From positions 1-64,000 of IMG/VR virus record IMGVR_UViG_3300025111_000052: a stretch of 64,000 nt of DNA; one strand, given 5' to 3'. This document shows positions 60,890 to 64,000 of the stretch, in pieces (position 1 is the first letter of the stretch; each line of letters begins with the position of its first letter). The notes beneath the pieces were generated by a model. It was not told the DNA's origin. It made no database searches and saw only the letters and a program-made list of their open reading frames with translations. Origin of the DNA: a virus. Position numbers and translations under genes: made by a program.

Positions 60890-62806
60890 ATGGGTGTTTT
60901 TGATAAGAATATTGCTAAATTACCTGCCCCTAAATATACATATATTAATAAACTTGCCGACGCTAAGGCAGCCTTAGACTATATAAACCAATTTGATATG
61001 ATAGAGGTGGATACGGAAGGCACTTCCCTGTCACCTTTTGATGGAAAATTAGTTTTGTTACAATTAGGTGTGCAGGGACAGCCTTTTGTTTTTGATGTTA
61101 GAAAAGACATAGGTAAAAGTGAATTTGATGTTTTGTTGTTTAAAGATCTTTTAGAAGATAAAACCAAATTAAAAGTACTTCAAAATGCTTTATATGATGT
61201 TAAAATGATTAAACATCATTATAGTTTCTATATAAACAATATATATGATACAATGCTGACTGAACAGTTGCTAAATTTAGGCAGACCCTATGTTAGATCT
61301 TCTTTATCTGTGTTGGTACAAAAATATCTAGGCTTGTCAATGGACAAAGAGCCACGAGGTACTTTTTCAGACTACGAACAAGAATTTCAAAAGTATCAAC
61401 TTGAATACGCGGCATTAGACGTTTGTACCTTAGGCGTAATACGTGATGCACAACTATTATCAGTGGCTAAACATAAATTAGAGCGAGTGTGTCAATTAGA
61501 ATTCGATTTCGTAAAGCCGATGGCTGAAATGGAGTTAAATGGCATAACAATTAATACCGAGCGCTGGCTTTCAATTATGCAGGAAGTGGCTAAAAAGAAA
61601 GAAGAGCTCCATGTACAAATTACAAAAATACTTGATGCTACCGAAAACCAATCAACTTTATTTGGAGTATCCCTGATAAATATAGATAGTCCTAAGCAAC
61701 TTAAAGAGGCACTTAAAAAATATGGGGTAGAGGTTGAAGGTACTGCTGTCGATGAACTTGAAAAATATGCGGGCGTTCCTGTAATTGATAATATTCTGGC
61801 TTATAGAAAAGCTGAAAAGCTTATTTCAACTTACGGACAACCCTTATTGGATAAAATACATCCAGCCACAGGAAGATTACATACAGATTTTAAACAATTA
61901 ATACAGACTGGTAGATTAAGTAGTTCCCATCCTAATTTACAAAATATACCAGGTAAACAAATATATAGAAGCTGTTTTATAGCAAAAGAAGGATGTGCTT
62001 TAATAACGGCAGATATGTCAGGAGCTGAGTTACGTATTATAGGCAATATGTCCCAAGACCCTGTATTTGTTTCTTGTTATTTGGAAGGAATCGATTTACA
62101 CACCAAATCAGCTGCCGGTGTTTTTAATGTAGAATATGATAAGGTGTCTAAGGAACAACGTAAAGCTTCAAAAGCAATAACTTTCGGTTTAGCATATGGT
62201 CTTTCTAAGTTTGGTTTGGCTCGTAGATTAAAGATATCAGAAAAGAAGGCAGAGCGGTTGATGCTTAATTACTTTACGATGTTTCCTAAAATTAAGCAGT
62301 GGTTAGAGGATTTATCCAATGAAGCTGTAAGAAAAGGATACAGTGAAACTATTATAGGACGTAGACGCTTCTATGACATACCTAAATATGATTCACCAGA
62401 TAGAAAGTTCATAATTAATGGCGTTAAAAGGCAGGCTAAAAACGCACCCATTCAAGGTTCGAATGCTGATACCATTAAACAGGCCATGATTTTTCTTGTA
62501 GAGCGCTTAGAAGTATTGCCCTATTATGTTAAGTTGCTTTTAACTGTGCATGATGAATTAATTGTTGAATGCGACTATGAACACAGATATGAAGTAGCAA
62601 AGATAGTTGAACAAGCAATAAAGGATGGTTTTAATATGTACTTTAAAATTATTCCAATGGAAACGGATGCTCTTATATCTGCTTGCTGGATGAAGGGTAC
62701 ATGTGATAAAGACAAAGGCGGCTGTGGTGGCCAAGAATTTAAATTTGCTGATGGTGGTAAATACGGACAACGTTTGGTTTGTTCTAATTGTGATAAGGAA
62801 CAGTAG
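60890..62806 (+). CDS. polA: Family A DNA polymerase with 3'-5' exonuclease and C-terminal zinc tail
   Basis: A 638-residue replicative polymerase. The DnaQ-like exonuclease has VDTEGTSL (~39-46), NALYDVKMIK (~101) and YAALDV (~174). The polymerase domain has motif A ITADMSGAELRIIG, motif B RKASKAITFGLAYGLSKFG and motif C LLTVHDELIVEC. There is no 5'-3' nuclease domain, as in many phage enzymes. The last ~35 residues form an added segment with paired cysteines (GTCDKDKGGCGG ... LVCSNCDKEQ), likely a zinc ribbon and not part of standard family A enzymes. It works with the clamp, loader, helicase and primase encoded here. Confidence 0.93.
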   Translation: MGVFDKNIAKLPAPKYTYINKLADAKAALDYINQFDMIEVDTEGTSLSPFDGKLVLLQLGVQGQPFVFDVRKDIGKSEFDVLLFKDLLEDKTKLKVLQNALYDVKMIKHHYSFYINNIYDTMLTEQLLNLGRPYVRSSLSVLVQKYLGLSMDKEPRGTFSDYEQEFQKYQLEYAALDVCTLGVIRDAQLLSVAKHKLERVCQLEFDFVKPMAEMELNGITINTERWLSIMQEVAKKKEELHVQITKILDATENQSTLFGVSLINIDSPKQLKEALKKYGVEVEGTAVDELEKYAGVPVIDNILAYRKAEKLISTYGQPLLDKIHPATGRLHTDFKQLIQTGRLSSSHPNLQNIPGKQIYRSCFIAKEGCALITADMSGAELRIIGNMSQDPVFVSCYLEGIDLHTKSAAGVFNVEYDKVSKEQRKASKAITFGLAYGLSKFGLARRLKISEKKAERLMLNYFTMFPKIKQWLEDLSNEAVRKGYSETIIGRRRFYDIPKYDSPDRKFIINGVKRQAKNAPIQGSNADTIKQAMIFLVERLEVLPYYVKLLLTVHDELIVECDYEHRYEVAKIVEQAIKDGFNMYFKIIPMETDALISACWMKGTCDKDKGGCGGQEFKFADGGKYGQRLVCSNCDKEQ

Positions 62807-62809
62807 TGT

Positions 62810-63031
62810 ATGTTTAATAAAAAACGTATAACATTATCTGATATAAACACACTTTGTTGTAATAAACCAATAGTTAAAGGAAATAATATATTACCGGTTT
62901 TTATTGTTACTGGTAAGTATTTAAATAATACAACAATATATAAGGTAATAGACTTATCTACTGGCATCGGTCACGATGTTTTAGAAGATGAATTAATTAA
63001 TAACACGGAGGTATATAATGGCAGCTTGTAA
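62810..63031 (+). CDS. Small hypothetical protein
   Basis: A 73-residue protein between polymerase and dUTPase, with an AAGGA site about ten bases upstream. It is hydrophilic at both ends with a central strand-rich part and a CC pair at ~16-17. No family was recognised. It overlaps the dUTPase start by 14 bases. Confidence 0.5.
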   Translation: MFNKKRITLSDINTLCCNKPIVKGNNILPVFIVTGKYLNNTTIYKVIDLSTGIGHDVLEDELINNTEVYNGSL

Positions 63032-63506
63032 ATGTAATGATAAAGAATTAGTGATTAAAGTTAAATACCATGTAAAAGATTTAATACCCATAACTAAAAT
63101 TGATATAGGGGATTGGATTGACTTACGTGCGGCCGAAGATATAACACTTGAACAAGGGGATTTAAAACTAATCTCCCTTGGTGTTAGTATGAAACTTCCT
63201 GCGGGCTACGAAGCTAATATAGTGCCTAGAAGTTCCACCGCCGCTAAATTTGGCATACTGCAAGCAAACCACTACGGTATTGTTGATAATACCTATTCAG
63301 GTGATAAAGATATTTGGCGTTTTATGGCTTACGCTATAAGAGATACTACCATAAAAATGAATGATAGAATTTGTCAATTTAGGCTAAGCAAGATTCAACC
63401 TAAATTGGTATTTGAGATTGTAGATGCGCTAGAAGATGGTGAAAGAGGTGGTTTTGGGTCTACTGGCACAAACGTTTTTGATACTACTCTTTTTGAGGAG
63501 CAATAA
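63018..63506 (+). CDS. dut: dUTPase, trimeric type
   Basis: A 162-residue enzyme that hydrolyses dUTP to dUMP, keeping uracil out of DNA and feeding ThyX. The five conserved motifs are recognisable: WIDLRAAED, PRSSTAAKFGI, the uracil-binding GIVDNTYSGDKD, NDRICQFRL, and RGGFGSTG near the C-terminus. The last contributes the flexible lid of the trimer. An ACGGAGG site precedes the ATG. Confidence 0.93.
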   Translation: MAACKCNDKELVIKVKYHVKDLIPITKIDIGDWIDLRAAEDITLEQGDLKLISLGVSMKLPAGYEANIVPRSSTAAKFGILQANHYGIVDNTYSGDKDIWRFMAYAIRDTTIKMNDRICQFRLSKIQPKLVFEIVDALEDGERGGFGSTGTNVFDTTLFEEQ

Positions 63507-63511
63507 TACTT

Positions 63512-64000
63512 ATGTACAAACCAACTGTGCAATTCGATGAAGTAAAAAATATTTCTGTTGAAGAATACTTTGCCAATAACTCTTATTCTGTTGACATTTT
63601 TAATGCTAAGTATGCAATGTATAAAGAGGATGGCACAAAAGAAACGCCCGCTGAGGTTTTTTTTCGTATTGCTAATAGTTTGGCAAATATGGAAAAGAAT
63701 TTAGTTAAAGCCTCCTATTATAAAGATGTTTGGTTCTCCTTGATGTGGGAAGGGTGGTTTCGTCCTGGTGGTAGTGTTATGTCTAGCATTGGTTCTAATA
63801 GAAAGAGTTCAATGTGTAATTGTACTACAATTCCTTTGTATGAAGATACCCTAGAATCAATAGCTCAATGCGAATATGATGTTATGAAATGTGCCGCTTA
63901 CAGACAAGGTATAGGCATCGACTTTTCTAACCTACGACCTCGTGGTAGCAAACTTAATAATGCTGCCTGTGAATCAACTGGCGTGGTATCGTGGATGGAT
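63512..64000 (+). CDS. Ribonucleotide reductase large subunit, N-terminal part (runs off the window)
   Basis: The visible 163 residues start with MYKPTVQFDEV. They include FRPGGSVMSS, SSMCNCTTIPLYEDTLESI (with the substrate-side cysteine region), YRQGIGIDFSNLRPRG and ESTGVVSWMD. This order is that of ribonucleotide reductase catalytic chains, which make deoxyribonucleotides. The sequence looks closer to the B12-dependent class II form, but class I cannot be excluded from this part. It completes the nucleotide-supply set with dUTPase and ThyX. Confidence 0.85.
   Translation, partial: MYKPTVQFDEVKNISVEEYFANNSYSVDIFNAKYAMYKEDGTKETPAEVFFRIANSLANMEKNLVKASYYKDVWFSLMWEGWFRPGGSVMSSIGSNRKSSMCNCTTIPLYEDTLESIAQCEYDVMKCAAYRQGIGIDFSNLRPRGSKLNNAACESTGVVSWMD

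Overview
The window is part of a large, AT-rich tailed double-stranded DNA phage genome (Caudoviricetes-like). The evidence is a long block of tail and fibre genes, then a nearly complete phage-encoded replication, recombination and nucleotide module. Every credible gene is on the + strand. Genes are tightly packed, many with stop/start overlaps (TAATG, ATGA), and most starts have a purine-rich Shine-Dalgarno sequence. The host cannot be named from sequence alone. Consensus sigma70-type promoters and AGGAG-type ribosome sites indicate a bacterial host. No integrase, lysis, portal, terminase or capsid gene and no tRNA gene was seen here.

Layout. 1-37589 is the virion module. It starts inside a tape-measure-like gene, continues through hub/baseplate-like genes and a run of small structural genes (1843-7955), and is interrupted by a free-standing HNH endonuclease (7961-8851). 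After that come adhesin/fibre-like genes: three tandem paralogues with Ig-like C-termini (10369-17935), a 1792-residue cysteine-rich protein, a 2266-residue protein built of sugar-binding-type modules, a beta-propeller-like protein and a protein made of short D-L-x-S-x-I repeats. The gene-free stretch at 37590-37770 holds two tandem sigma70-type promoters and divides the virion module from the replication module.

37771-47591 encodes a DnaN-type clamp, RecA, a PD-(D/E)XK-like nuclease, DnaB helicase, CHC2/Toprim primase, SSB, a short DnaJ, a RuvC-like resolvase and a Cas4/RecB-like nuclease. Its partners are at the right end: the DnaX-type clamp loader, a family A DNA polymerase, dUTPase and the start of a ribonucleotide reductase (59807-64000). 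Together with ThyX (49725) these make DNA synthesis and dTTP supply largely independent of the host.

47588-59813 holds the most unusual content. A broken HNH gene is followed by a glycosyltransferase gene split after codon 16 by a 264-nt group I intron that folds by eye into the P1-P9 core. Further right is a dense sugar-modification island: four more glycosyltransferase-like genes (GT4, GT-A, GT-D and GT32 types), three SAM methyltransferases, two sulfotransferase-like genes, a UDP-sulfoquinovose-synthase (SQD1)-like gene and a KdsC-like HAD protein whose catalytic residues are replaced. I infer that this island builds or decorates a sulfated or sulfonated glycan, on the virion or on the infected cell. 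That is the best candidate here for an undescribed system.
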